This document shows positions 1-7,951 of a DNA stretch of 64,000 nucleotides, piece by piece. The stretch's first letter is position 1; the number at the start of each line of letters is the position of its first letter. The stretch comes from an uncultured Prevotellaceae bacterium (lineage in GTDB: Bacteria > Bacteroidota > Bacteroidia > Bacteroidales > Muribaculaceae): positions 277,194 to 341,193 of the forward strand of contig ONMF01000001.1 of NCBI GenBank assembly GCA_900318865.1, in the 5' to 3' direction. A program made the translations under genes and the position numbers. Below the pieces are notes generated by a model, which worked only from the letters and a program-made list of their open reading frames with translations, did not search any database and was not told the DNA's origin.

Positions 1-482
1 CGGGCCGGTTCCTCGGCACCGTGCTCACGCTGCCAGTCGGCGGCGAAGCGCTCAAGGTAGCCTATGGCTACGGCAGGATGCTTCATCTTCAAGTGGATGC
101 AGTGACTCTCGCATTGCTTCTCTTGCGGGCAAACACGGCCACACACTGCGGGCAACGAGCTGGTCTGCTTCAGCGTGGCGGCCGCCTGGGCAAAATCGCC
201 GCGCTCGATGTTCTTGATGAACTTGGGAATATTGATGCCCACAGGGCAGCCGGTCACACACTGCGGATTGTTGCAATCGAGGCACCGGGTGGCCTCGCGC
301 ATGGCCTGCTCGGCTGTGATGCCTCGGTTCACCTCTTCATTGCATGTGACACGGTATTGCGGATCGAGCTGAGGCATGGCCACACGCTCGATGGCAGTGC
401 GCTCTTTAGGCGAGCGGCTGGCTCGCAGATCAACGCGCCACTGTTCGTCGCGCGACTGGATAATATCGTTGGTTTCGTCCAT
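1..482 (-). CDS. nfnB: NfnB-type large subunit of the NADH-dependent ferredoxin:NADP+ oxidoreductase, partial
   Basis: Only the first ~160 residues lie in the window; the gene continues past base 1. The N-terminus carries the GltD-like double cysteine cluster (CLDCNNPQCVTGC near residues 67-79, then CGRVC...C...C near 114-128), which binds [4Fe-4S] centres. By homology alone it would be called glutamate synthase small subunit, and many Bacteroidales annotations do so. But it starts 40 nt downstream of an NfnA-like gene in the same direction, so the NfnB subunit of the bifurcating transhydrogenase is more likely. NfnAB couples NADH and reduced ferredoxin oxidation to reduction of two NADP+ in the cytoplasm. 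The ATG at 482 is the first in frame. The FAD and NADPH domains are outside the window, so the call rests on the Fe-S region and the neighbour. Confidence 0.85.
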   Translation of the reverse strand, partial: MDETNDIIQSRDEQWRVDLRASRSPKERTAIERVAMPQLDPQYRVTCNEEVNRGITAEQAMREATRCLDCNNPQCVTGCPVGINIPKFIKNIERGDFAQAAATLKQTSSLPAVCGRVCPQEKQCESHCIHLKMKHPAVAIGYLERFAADWQREHGAEEPA

Positions 483-522
483 AATGGTTCTGATTTATAA
501 GTGGTCTGGTGGGGAATGATAA

Positions 523-1302
523 TCAATTGTTCTTCAATCGCATCAGCAACTCGTCGAAGTCGATTTGATGAGCGTCGAATTCGGGACCCTCCACACACAC
601 AAAACGCGTGCGGCCGCCCACGGTCACGCGGCAGGCACCACACATGCCTGTGCCGTCGACCATGATAGCGTTGAGCGACGCCTCGGTGGAAACCCCGTAT
701 TTTTTAGTGAGCAAGGCCACAAATTTCATCATAATGGCAGGGCCTATTGTCACGCAGTAGTCCACCTGCTCGCGCTGCAGCACTTGCTCCACGCCCACCG
801 TCACCAGTCCTTGCTGGCCATAGGAGCCGTCGTCGGTCATGATAATCACGTCGTCGCTCGAGGCGCGCACCTCGTCCTCCAAAATAATCAAGTCCTTGGT
901 GCGGCCGGCAAGCACACTCACCACACGGTTTCCGGCGGCTTTCATGGCACGGATGATAGGCAGCAGAGGCGCCACGCCCACTCCGCCTCCACAACACAGC
1001 ACGGTGCCGTAGCGCTCGATGTGCGTGGTCTGGCCCAGCGGCCCCACCACGTCGGTCAACGCCTCGCCGGGATTGAGCGAACAGATTTTGCGGGTCGACT
1101 CCCCCACAGCTTGCACCACCAGGGTGATGGTGCCGGCAGCCGGGTCGGCGTCGGCAATGGTGAGCGGTATGCGCTCGCCATGCTCGCCGCAGCGCACAAT
1201 CACAAAGTGGCCGGCACGGCGCGAGCGGGCAATGAGCGGCGCTTCGACCACAAGTTTTGTCACCGCCGCCGAGAATGGTTGTTTACTTACGATTCTATTC
1301 AT
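523..1302 (-). CDS. nfnA: NfnA-type small subunit (FAD/NAD and [2Fe-2S] reductase) of ferredoxin:NADP+ oxidoreductase
   Basis: A protein of 259 residues of the dihydroorotate dehydrogenase electron-transfer/sulfide dehydrogenase family. It shows the FAD-binding R-x-P-L-T-I-A-D segment near residue 45, a glycine-rich nucleotide motif (CCGGGVGVAPLLP) near 108, and a C-terminal cluster-binding region. There D216, C221, C224 and C236 have the spacing 5, 3 and 12. From memory this equals the Asp/Cys3 ligand set of the [2Fe-2S] cluster in structurally known NfnA. The start at 1302 (MNRIVSK) is chosen because the family begins just before the first beta strand; the reading frame stays open upstream into sequence that does not resemble the family. 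It would be co-transcribed with nfnB, 40 nt downstream, to supply NADPH from ferredoxin and NADH. Confidence 0.88.
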   Translation of the reverse strand: MNRIVSKQPFSAAVTKLVVEAPLIARSRRAGHFVIVRCGEHGERIPLTIADADPAAGTITLVVQAVGESTRKICSLNPGEALTDVVGPLGQTTHIERYGTVLCCGGGVGVAPLLPIIRAMKAAGNRVVSVLAGRTKDLIILEDEVRASSDDVIIMTDDGSYGQQGLVTVGVEQVLQREQVDYCVTIGPAIMMKFVALLTKKYGVSTEASLNAIMVDGTGMCGACRVTVGGRTRFVCVEGPEFDAHQIDFDELLMRLKNN

Positions 1303-1470
1303 GTGTTCAGGTTTACGGATAGTGAATGAGTGGTTAATTGCTACAAAGATAATGGATTTTTCGCATTCGCACCACTTTATTCGCCTTTTTTTCGTGCCCG
1401 CGGCATTGCCGGCGCCTTGGCACCGGATGGGACGCGCGAGTGGCGGCGCAACTTTACGGGGGGCTGTATT

Positions 1471-1499
1471 TTGTAATTGAAATGTTTTTTGTAATTTTG
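1471..1499 (+). promoter_or_regulatory. Putative promoter of the PASTA-rluD operon
   Basis: A TTG at 1471-1473 is followed, after 18 bp, by TAATTTTG at 1492-1499. This matches the Bacteroidetes -33/-7 pattern (TTG, ~19 bp, TAnnTTTG). The start codon follows 24 bp downstream. The rest of the 1303-1523 divergent gap shows no gene. Confidence 0.5.
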
Positions 1500-1523
1500 C
1501 ATTTTGAATCTTGAGATAAAGGC

Positions 1524-2210
1524 ATGACAAACAAGAAAAAGACCAACTTGCTCGACCAGGCACGGGCCAAGCACCCCATTCTGCTCAACGTAGCGCTGAT
1601 GATAGTGGCGGCCATCGCCATCGGTTACATAGCCCTGCTGTTTGTCGACGTGTTCACGTCGCACGGGCAGGAACGGCATGTGCCCGACGTGCGCAATCTC
1701 ACTCTTGAGCAGGCTGTTGCCAAGCTCGATGCCGCCGGCCTGAAATGGGACATCAGCGACTCCACCAACTACGACGAGAGCCGCCGGCCGGGCACTGTGC
1801 TCGACCAAGACCCGAAAGCCGACAGCTATGTCAAGGCTATCCGCACCGTCTACCTCAAGGTCAACGCCATGCATGCACGCATGGTGGCACTGCCGCGTCT
1901 CACCGACGTGTCGATTCGGCAAGGAATGGCACTGCTGCGCTCACTGGGCTTTAAAAACGTGACCATCGACAGCGTGGCCTCGCCCTACAAGGGACTCGTG
2001 CTTCAATACACCATCGACGGGCGGCACGTGGCACAGGGCAAGATGGTGGGCATCAACTCGGCGGTGCGCCTCACCGTGGGCGACGGCTCCATCGACATCA
2101 CCGGCCCCGATGCTATCCTCGACTCGGCCACCATCGACTCCATCGAAGAGCAAAACTACCAAGCCGAACTGGAACGTATCGCAAAAGAATCCCGGTCGAA
2201 CAATGATTGA
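1524..2210 (+). CDS. PASTA domain-containing membrane-anchored protein
   Basis: A protein of 228 residues with a short basic N-terminus, one transmembrane helix at about residues 20-42 and then an extracytoplasmic region. That region contains at least two PASTA modules, starting near residues 52 (HVPDVRNLTLEQAVAKLDAA) and 120 (the second has ALPRLTDVSIRQGMALLRSL). PASTA modules bind peptidoglycan stem peptides or muropeptides in kinases and PBPs. No kinase or transpeptidase domain is attached here, so the role (cell-wall sensing or anchoring) is only inferred. The stop codon overlaps the start of rluD (ATGATTGA), which implies translational coupling. Recognised by domain; exact function unknown. 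Confidence 0.85.
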   Translation: MTNKKKTNLLDQARAKHPILLNVALMIVAAIAIGYIALLFVDVFTSHGQERHVPDVRNLTLEQAVAKLDAAGLKWDISDSTNYDESRRPGTVLDQDPKADSYVKAIRTVYLKVNAMHARMVALPRLTDVSIRQGMALLRSLGFKNVTIDSVASPYKGLVLQYTIDGRHVAQGKMVGINSAVRLTVGDGSIDITGPDAILDSATIDSIEEQNYQAELERIAKESRSNND

Positions 2211-3300
2211 CCCCATCGACGACATGAGCGTTGAGCTCGACAACACAGGCGAAGCCGAAATTCAACTCGACTTCACCGACCCCGACTTCACCGAGAACGG
2301 ACGAGACCTGTGGGAGCACTACCGCTACGAGGTGGAGCGCGGACAGGTGTTGCTGCGCATCGACAAGTATCTGGTGGAGCGCATCAAAGGCACGTCGCGC
2401 AACCGCATCCAGAATGCAGCCGAGGCACAGTGTATCCGGGTCAACGGCAAGCCTGTCAAGTCCAACTACCGTGTTCATCCGGGCGACATCATCAGTGTGG
2501 TCATGGACCGACCGCGCTATGAGCACGAGATTGTGGCGCAAGATATTCCGCTCAACATCGTTTTTGAAGACGACGATGTACTCGTGGTCAACAAGCCGGC
2601 GGGCATGTGCGTCCATCCTGGGCACGGCAATTTCGACGGAACGCTGGTCAATGCGCTCGCCTGGCACTTCAAGGACAACCCCGACTACGATGTGACCGAC
2701 CCGCGAATGGGGCTGGTGCACCGCATCGACAAGGACACAAGCGGCCTGCTCGTCGTGGCCAAGACACCGCGAGCCAAAACCTCGCTGGGAGCACAGTTCT
2801 TTAACAAGACCACCAAGCGCCAATACGTGGCGCTCGTGTGGGGCGAGATGAAACAGCCCGACGGCACCATCACAGGAAACATCGGGCGCTCCCCGCGCGA
2901 CCGCTTGGCCATGTGTGTCTTCGACGACCCCCTCATGGGCAAGCATGCTGTCACCCACTACCACACGCTCGAAAATCTGGGTCACGTGGCCCTGGTGCAA
3001 TGCATTCTCGAAACCGGACGCACTCATCAAATCCGCGTGCACATGCGCCACATTGGCCACCCGCTGTTCAACGACGAGCGCTACGGCGGCAACCAGATTC
3101 TGCGCGGCAACCGCTCGGCCAGTTATGCACAGTTCATCAGCAACTGCTTCAAACTGTGTCCACGCCAGGCATTGCATGCCAAGACGCTGGGTTTCGTGCA
3201 TCCCGTCACCGGCCGGCAGATGGACTTCGACAGCCCCATCCCGGCCGACATGGCAGCCCTCATCGAGCGCTGGCGCGACTACTGCGCATCACACCGTTAA
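2203..3300 (+). CDS. rluD: 23S rRNA pseudouridine synthase, RluD/RluA family
   Basis: A protein of 365 residues. An acidic N-terminal extension of about 45 residues precedes an S4 RNA-binding domain (VLLRIDKYLVERIKGTSRN onward) and the RluA catalytic domain. The signature HRIDKDTSGLLVVAKT carries the catalytic aspartate, and GRTHQIRVHMRHIGHP is the late conserved motif. The family converts uridines of 23S rRNA helix 69 to pseudouridine; assignment to RluD rather than another RluA member rests on the S4 domain and overall similarity. The start at 2203 is chosen because it overlaps the stop of the PASTA gene; an ATG at 2224 is an alternative. The reading frame stays open back to 2110, but that part lies inside the PASTA gene. 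Confidence 0.92.
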   Translation: MIDPIDDMSVELDNTGEAEIQLDFTDPDFTENGRDLWEHYRYEVERGQVLLRIDKYLVERIKGTSRNRIQNAAEAQCIRVNGKPVKSNYRVHPGDIISVVMDRPRYEHEIVAQDIPLNIVFEDDDVLVVNKPAGMCVHPGHGNFDGTLVNALAWHFKDNPDYDVTDPRMGLVHRIDKDTSGLLVVAKTPRAKTSLGAQFFNKTTKRQYVALVWGEMKQPDGTITGNIGRSPRDRLAMCVFDDPLMGKHAVTHYHTLENLGHVALVQCILETGRTHQIRVHMRHIGHPLFNDERYGGNQILRGNRSASYAQFISNCFKLCPRQALHAKTLGFVHPVTGRQMDFDSPIPADMAALIERWRDYCASHR

Positions 3301-3410
3301 AGAAAAGACATCTCTTCCGCGGGAATGGTGGTAATGCCGTTGGGTATATTGATACTCGTCAGCCGCCGGCACCCGCTGAACGCAGTTTGTTCCATGATAG
3401 CGATAAAGGA
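3297..3410 (-). pseudogene. Relic of a BspA-type leucine-rich-repeat protein
   Basis: Translating the bottom strand of the rluD-pta gap gives one clear BspA/LRR_5 repeat. The core at 3321-3383 reads AFSGCRRLTSINIPNGITTI, matching the family pattern aF.gC..Lt.i.IP..vt.I. A stop codon (TAA at 3297-3299) follows shortly after. The frame is open upstream for some tens of codons, but no start, signal peptide or further repeat is visible, and the piece is far too short to be a functional surface protein. I read it as the tail remnant of a decayed BspA-like surface protein gene. The upstream limit is approximate. Confidence 0.55.
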
Positions 3411-3498
3411 ACGGCCTGCGTCCGGGCACGCTATCTCATCCCGATGAGGCTGCAAGCAAAAAATGGGGAGATAGCAAGAATATATGAAAGAATTTCAT

Positions 3499-3506
3499 TA
3501 CTTTTG
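3499..3506 (+). promoter_or_regulatory. Putative -7 box upstream of pta
   Basis: TACTTTTG matches the Bacteroidetes TAnnTTTG box and lies 37 bp before the pta start. No convincing TTG is seen at the expected distance upstream, so this is weak. Confidence 0.4.
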
Positions 3507-3543
3507 CAGTACAAGAAACCAAAACCTCATTTTCAATACTTTC

Positions 3544-4560
3544 ATGAAACCGCTATTTGAAGAATTAAAGCGAAAAGCCGCTTGCTGCAGGCAGCGAATC
3601 GTCCTTCCCGAGAGTACCGAACCGCGAACACTCACCGCTGCCGACCGCATCCTGGCCGACGGCGTGGCCCACATCATCTTGATTGGCGACCGTGAGCAGA
3701 TTATGGCACGAGCAGCCGAGCTGGGACTGAGCCACATCGACCGCGCCACCGTGGTGAATCCTCATGACCACGATGTGGTGGAGAAATACGGAACCTTGTT
3801 CTACGAGCTTCGCAAATCGAAAGGCATCACGCCCGAAGAAGCGCGACTGAAGGCACAAGACCCGCTCTATCTGGGCTGCCTGATCATCAAAAACGGCGAT
3901 GCCGACGGGCAGGTGGCCGGCGCACAAAACACTACGGGCGATGTGCTGCGAGCCGCCTTCCAGGTGGTGAAGACGGCACCCGGCGTGAGTGTGGTGAGCG
4001 GAGCCTACATCATGATGCTGCCCGATGGCGTGCCCTACGGCGACGACGGTATAATGGTCTTTGCCGACTGTGCCGTTGTCCCCGACCCCACCGCCGAGCA
4101 GCTGGCGCAAATTGCCGTGTCGACCCACCACACGGCACGCGACCTGGCCGGTCTCGAACCCCGCATAGCCATGCTCAGCTTCTCCACCAAGGGCAGTGCG
4201 AGCCACGCACGTGTGGACAAGGTGGTGGAAGCCACCCGCCTGGCCCGCGAGATGAATCCGTCACTGGCTATCGACGGCGAGATGCAGGCCGACGCGGCCC
4301 TGGTGCCCACCGTTGCCGCCACTAAGGCTCCGGGCAGCACCATCGCAGGCAAGGCCAACGTGCTGGTCTTCCCCAATCTGGAAGTTGGCAACATTGCCTA
4401 CAAACTGGTGCAGCGCCTGGGCGGCGCCATGGCGATAGGGCCTGTGCTGCAAGGACTGGCAGCACCGGTCAACGACCTTTCGCGCGGATGCGACACCGAC
4501 GATGTGTACAACACCATCGTGCTCACCTGCAACCAGGCCATCGGCGCACAGCACAAATAA
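3544..4560 (+). CDS. pta: Phosphate acetyltransferase
   Basis: A protein of 338 residues, the usual length of the short, single-domain Pta. It catalyses acetyl-CoA + Pi to acetyl phosphate + CoA in the cytoplasm. Visible hallmarks are an N-terminal R-I-V-L-P-E-S region, the [19 protein letters not shown] segment near residue 120, the SFSTKGSA motif and the C-terminal [13 protein letters not shown]...GPVLQGL region. The start at 3544 ([12 protein letters not shown]) is preferred; the in-frame extension upstream lies in AT-rich, non-conserved sequence that includes the promoter. It is followed 34 bp later by ackA in the same direction, the standard acetate-forming, ATP-yielding pair of fermentative Bacteroidales. 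Confidence 0.95.
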   Translation: MKPLFEELKRKAACCRQRIVLPESTEPRTLTAADRILADGVAHIILIGDREQIMARAAELGLSHIDRATVVNPHDHDVVEKYGTLFYELRKSKGITPEEARLKAQDPLYLGCLIIKNGDADGQVAGAQNTTGDVLRAAFQVVKTAPGVSVVSGAYIMMLPDGVPYGDDGIMVFADCAVVPDPTAEQLAQIAVSTHHTARDLAGLEPRIAMLSFSTKGSASHARVDKVVEATRLAREMNPSLAIDGEMQADAALVPTVAATKAPGSTIAGKANVLVFPNLEVGNIAYKLVQRLGGAMAIGPVLQGLAAPVNDLSRGCDTDDVYNTIVLTCNQAIGAQHK

Positions 4561-4594
4561 ATTTCTTACTAATCAACATTACTTTTTCACCGAC

Positions 4595-5800
4595 ATGAAC
4601 ATCTTAGTGCTCAATTGTGGCAGCAGCTCTGCCAAGTACAAACTGATTGAAATCAAGCAGAACCGCACCCTGGCCGAAGGCGGCGTTGAGAAAATCGGAC
4701 TTCCCGACGCTTTTATCAAATTGAAATTCCCCGACGGCAGCAAGAAACAGATAGACCTCGACATCAAAGACCATCAAGGTGCTATCCGAGCCATTCTCGA
4801 GGCCCTCACCAGCGATGAGTACGGCTGCATCAAGGGCTATGACCAAATCGATGCGGTGGGCCACCGTGTGGTACACGGCGGAGAGAAATTCAGCCAGAGC
4901 GTACTCATCACCGACGAGGTGAAAGCGATGATTCGCGAGTGTTATGACATCGCGCCGCTGCACAATCCCGTGAATATGGCCGGCATCGACGCCATCGACG
5001 CCATCTTGCCCCACGTGCCACAGGTGGCAGTGTTCGACACCGCGTTTCATCAGACGATGAGCAAGGCCGCCTATATGTATGCCCTGCCCGAGCGGTTCTA
5101 CACCGATGACCACGTGCGCCGTTACGGCTTCCACGGAACCAGCCACCGCTACGTGTCGCGCAAGGCATGCGAAATGGCCGGCATCGACCCCGACCATGCC
5201 CGTGTGGTGTGCTGCCACATCGGCAATGGAGCCAGCATCAGTGCCGTGGTCAACGGCAAGAGCATCGACACCTCGATGGGACTCACCCCCACCGAAGGAC
5301 TGATGATGGGCACACGCTCGGGCGATGTGGACCCCGGCGCGCTGTTGTATCTCATGGAAAAATATAACCTCACCCCCAAGCAGATGGTGGCCATCATCAA
5401 CAAGGAGAGCGGCGTGCAGGGCGTGACCGGAATCTCCAGCGACATGCGCGAAATTGTGGATGCCGCCGATGCAGGCAATGCCAAGGCACGGCTGGCTCTC
5501 GACATGTACGAGCTGCGCATCCTCAAATACATCGGTGCCTATGTGGCCGAAATGAATGGTGTGGACTTGATTGCCTTCACCGGAGGCGTGGGCGAGAACC
5601 AAACGCCTACACGCCGCAACGTGTGCCGCAACCTCACCTATCTGGGCGTTAAAATCGATGAAACGCTCAACGATGAACTCTGGCATGGCAAAGACGGCGT
5701 AATCAGCACGCCCGACAGCGCCGTGAAAGTGGTGGTGACGCTCACCGACGAGGAATACATGATTGCCCGCGACACCGAGGCCATCGTCGAAGGCCTTTGA
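4595..5800 (+). CDS. ackA: Acetate kinase
   Basis: A protein of 401 residues, standard for the family. It converts acetyl phosphate + ADP to acetate + ATP. The ASKHA-fold signatures are present: MNILVLNCGSSSAKYKL at the N-terminus, the RYGFHGTSHRYVS motif with its histidine, HIGNGASISAV, and FTGGVGEN near the C-terminus. The start at 4595 is the ATG that opens the conserved N-terminal strand. It is in an operon with pta. The stop codon is only one base from the end of the convergent helicase gene, leaving no room for a terminator between the two genes. Confidence 0.95.
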   Translation: MNILVLNCGSSSAKYKLIEIKQNRTLAEGGVEKIGLPDAFIKLKFPDGSKKQIDLDIKDHQGAIRAILEALTSDEYGCIKGYDQIDAVGHRVVHGGEKFSQSVLITDEVKAMIRECYDIAPLHNPVNMAGIDAIDAILPHVPQVAVFDTAFHQTMSKAAYMYALPERFYTDDHVRRYGFHGTSHRYVSRKACEMAGIDPDHARVVCCHIGNGASISAVVNGKSIDTSMGLTPTEGLMMGTRSGDVDPGALLYLMEKYNLTPKQMVAIINKESGVQGVTGISSDMREIVDAADAGNAKARLALDMYELRILKYIGAYVAEMNGVDLIAFTGGVGENQTPTRRNVCRNLTYLGVKIDETLNDELWHGKDGVISTPDSAVKVVVTLTDEEYMIARDTEAIVEGL

Positions 5801-5801
5801 T

Positions 5802-7841
5802 TCAAGGCTCGTCGCCGGCACGCTTTTTCCGCTTGCGCGGTGCGCGCAGCCGCCGGGCAATGGCAAAGTGCTCATCGGCCAGGTCGTCCAGACCGATTTT
5901 CTCATAGATGGTGCCCAGGGCCTCGTGCGGCTCTGGGCGCTTTTTATCGGCACGTGCGGCACGCTTATAGCTCTTAATGGCCTCGGGCGTGTCCTTGAGC
6001 GACGCCTGAACCATAGCCATGGCCATGAGGGCATCGTAGCAGTTGCCGTCGATGGCGAGGGCTTCGCTCAAGAGCTGCCGGGCCTTCTCATATTCCTCAA
6101 GCGACTGAAGCAGCAAAGCCTTGCCCACCCTGGCGTCCAAATTCTGAGGGTGGATGCGCAGTGCCTTGTCAAAGTTGGCCATGGCAGCAGCCATCGTCAC
6201 GTCGTCGTGCCCCATTTCCAACGCCTGACGCCCCATCGAGGCATATTCATCGGCCAGCCGGCGAAGGGTTTCATTCTGGCCGTCGACGACGCGTTGCAGC
6301 CCATCAATGGTTGCGGCATAGGTGTTAAACCGGGCCATGCGCCGGGCAATGAGCCGCTGCACCGCCACATTCCCGAGCACGTTATAAATTTTCATGGCCT
6401 GGGCAAAATAGCCGACGGCCATTCTGAATTCATTGTGGTCAAGAGCATGCAGGGCACGCCGATACAGTGCGGCGGCCTGCTCCTGTTCGAGCGCGCCGCG
6501 AATGAGCGACTGGTTGTTGAACTGCCGGCTGAAATCGACCACGGCGGCACTCACGATGATGTCGCGCTCAGACAGTGGCTTGAGCAGCGTGATGCCCTCG
6601 AGCGAGGTGCAGCGCGACAGCGCCACGTACGTCTGGCCGCTGGTGAAAGCGCCGCCTGCAAAGTCAATCACCACATTGTTGAACGTCAGTCCCTGGCTTT
6701 TGTGCACGGTGAGCGCCCATGCCGGCTTCACCGGATACTGGACAAAAGATCCCAGCACATTTTCAACCACTTTGTTTTTTTCCTCGTCGAAGGTGTACTG
6801 AATGTTTTCCCACACCTCACGCTCCAGCTCATGCTCCTCGCCGTCTTCAAGAGCCACGCTCACCCGGCTCTCGCTCAAGCGGCTCACCTTGCCGATGGTG
6901 CCGTTCACCCAGCGGTTTTCCTTGTCGTTGCGGATGAAAATCACCTGCGCACCCTCTTTGAGTTGCAACAGGCGGTGGGTGGGCAGGTCGTTCTCGGGGA
7001 ATGTGCCTTCAATCGCCCCCTCGTAGGTGTATTCAGGCGATTTCAGCGAGGCCATGTGCTCATCGTTGATGGCATCGACGGTGTCGCGCCGTGTGGCCAG
7101 CGTGATGGCAAATTCATTATCCGATGCCCTGTAGTCGGGCCGGCACCGGCCATTGAGCGTCATCATGTCGGCACGCGAGGCACGGTTCACCCTGATGCGG
7201 TCGAGCAGCGACACAAACCGGTCGTCGGTCTGCCGGTAAATCTTTCTCAGCTCCACAGGCACCAGCCCCAGCTGCCCGAACACACGGGCATTGAAGAAAT
7301 AAAACTGCTGGTAGTAGCGCCGCAGAATATCGCGCATGTCGCGCGTCACTACTGGCTCGAGCTGAAATATATCACCCACAAGCAGCAATTGCTTCCCTCC
7401 GAAGGGCTCTTTCATATTTCGCGAGTAACATCGCAGCACACGGTCCACAAAGTCGATGACATCGGCCCTCACCATCGAAATCTCATCAATGATAATCAAG
7501 TCGAGCTTGCCGATGAGGTTCACCTTCTCACGCGGATAACGCAGCGTCTTGCGCATTTGGCGCGGACTGTAGTCGGGGTCGTCGGGCAACAGGGGCTTGA
7601 AGGGAATTTTAAAAAATGAATGAAGTGTCTGGCCGCCAACATTCACGGCCGCAATGCCAGTGGGTGCCAGCACCACATAGCGTTTTTTTGTGTTGGCACA
7701 GATATATTTGAGGAAGGTGCTTTTTCCGGTCCCTGCTTTGCCGGTGAGAAAAACCGACCGACGCGTGTGCTGCACCAGGTCCCAGAGGGTTTGGAACTCG
7801 GGGTTATTAAGGTCGAGGTTTTCGGGTAAATCAAGGGTCAT
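5802..7841 (-). CDS. Pif1/RecD-like superfamily 1 DNA helicase with C-terminal TPR region
   Basis: A protein of 679 residues. The first ~430 residues form an SF1B helicase: Walker A (GKAGTGKST, near residue 34), Walker B (LIIIDEISMV), motif III (LLVGDIFQLEPV), and the UvrD/RecD-like C-terminal motifs TVHKSQGLTF and TYVALSRCTS. The remaining ~250 residues are alpha-helical with several TPR-like repeats (for example NFDKALRIHPQNLDARVGKA and a following SYKRAARADKKRPEPHEALG), ending in a basic tail. Such helicases act 5' to 3' on DNA in replication-fork repair; the TPR part suggests a partner protein, which is inference. The start at 7841 (MTLDLPENLD) is preferred over an upstream in-frame start at 7898, whose extra residues look non-conserved. 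Confidence 0.85.
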   Translation of the reverse strand: MTLDLPENLDLNNPEFQTLWDLVQHTRRSVFLTGKAGTGKSTFLKYICANTKKRYVVLAPTGIAAVNVGGQTLHSFFKIPFKPLLPDDPDYSPRQMRKTLRYPREKVNLIGKLDLIIIDEISMVRADVIDFVDRVLRCYSRNMKEPFGGKQLLLVGDIFQLEPVVTRDMRDILRRYYQQFYFFNARVFGQLGLVPVELRKIYRQTDDRFVSLLDRIRVNRASRADMMTLNGRCRPDYRASDNEFAITLATRRDTVDAINDEHMASLKSPEYTYEGAIEGTFPENDLPTHRLLQLKEGAQVIFIRNDKENRWVNGTIGKVSRLSESRVSVALEDGEEHELEREVWENIQYTFDEEKNKVVENVLGSFVQYPVKPAWALTVHKSQGLTFNNVVIDFAGGAFTSGQTYVALSRCTSLEGITLLKPLSERDIIVSAAVVDFSRQFNNQSLIRGALEQEQAAALYRRALHALDHNEFRMAVGYFAQAMKIYNVLGNVAVQRLIARRMARFNTYAATIDGLQRVVDGQNETLRRLADEYASMGRQALEMGHDDVTMAAAMANFDKALRIHPQNLDARVGKALLLQSLEEYEKARQLLSEALAIDGNCYDALMAMAMVQASLKDTPEAIKSYKRAARADKKRPEPHEALGTIYEKIGLDDLADEHFAIARRLRAPRKRKKRAGDEP

Positions 7842-7951
7842 GGAAAAAGTGATTTTGATACAACGAGGCAATGCGCCATCGCCGGCACATTGCCCCATTG
7901 TCGAAATTATTAAAACGTAAGATTCTTTTCTATCGCAGTCATTGGCGCTTA

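Noticed and set aside
1..482. Calling the partial gene glutamate synthase small subunit
   Set aside because: The adjacent NfnA-like gene makes NfnB more likely; homology in the visible part cannot separate the two families.
4604..6034. A 476-codon bottom-strand frame opposite ackA
   Set aside because: ackA motifs on the top strand are complete; the antisense frame is rich in His/Val/Gly, typical of shadow frames.
5763..7619. A 618-codon top-strand frame opposite the helicase gene
   Set aside because: The bottom strand carries all helicase motifs; the top-strand translation has no recognisable domain.
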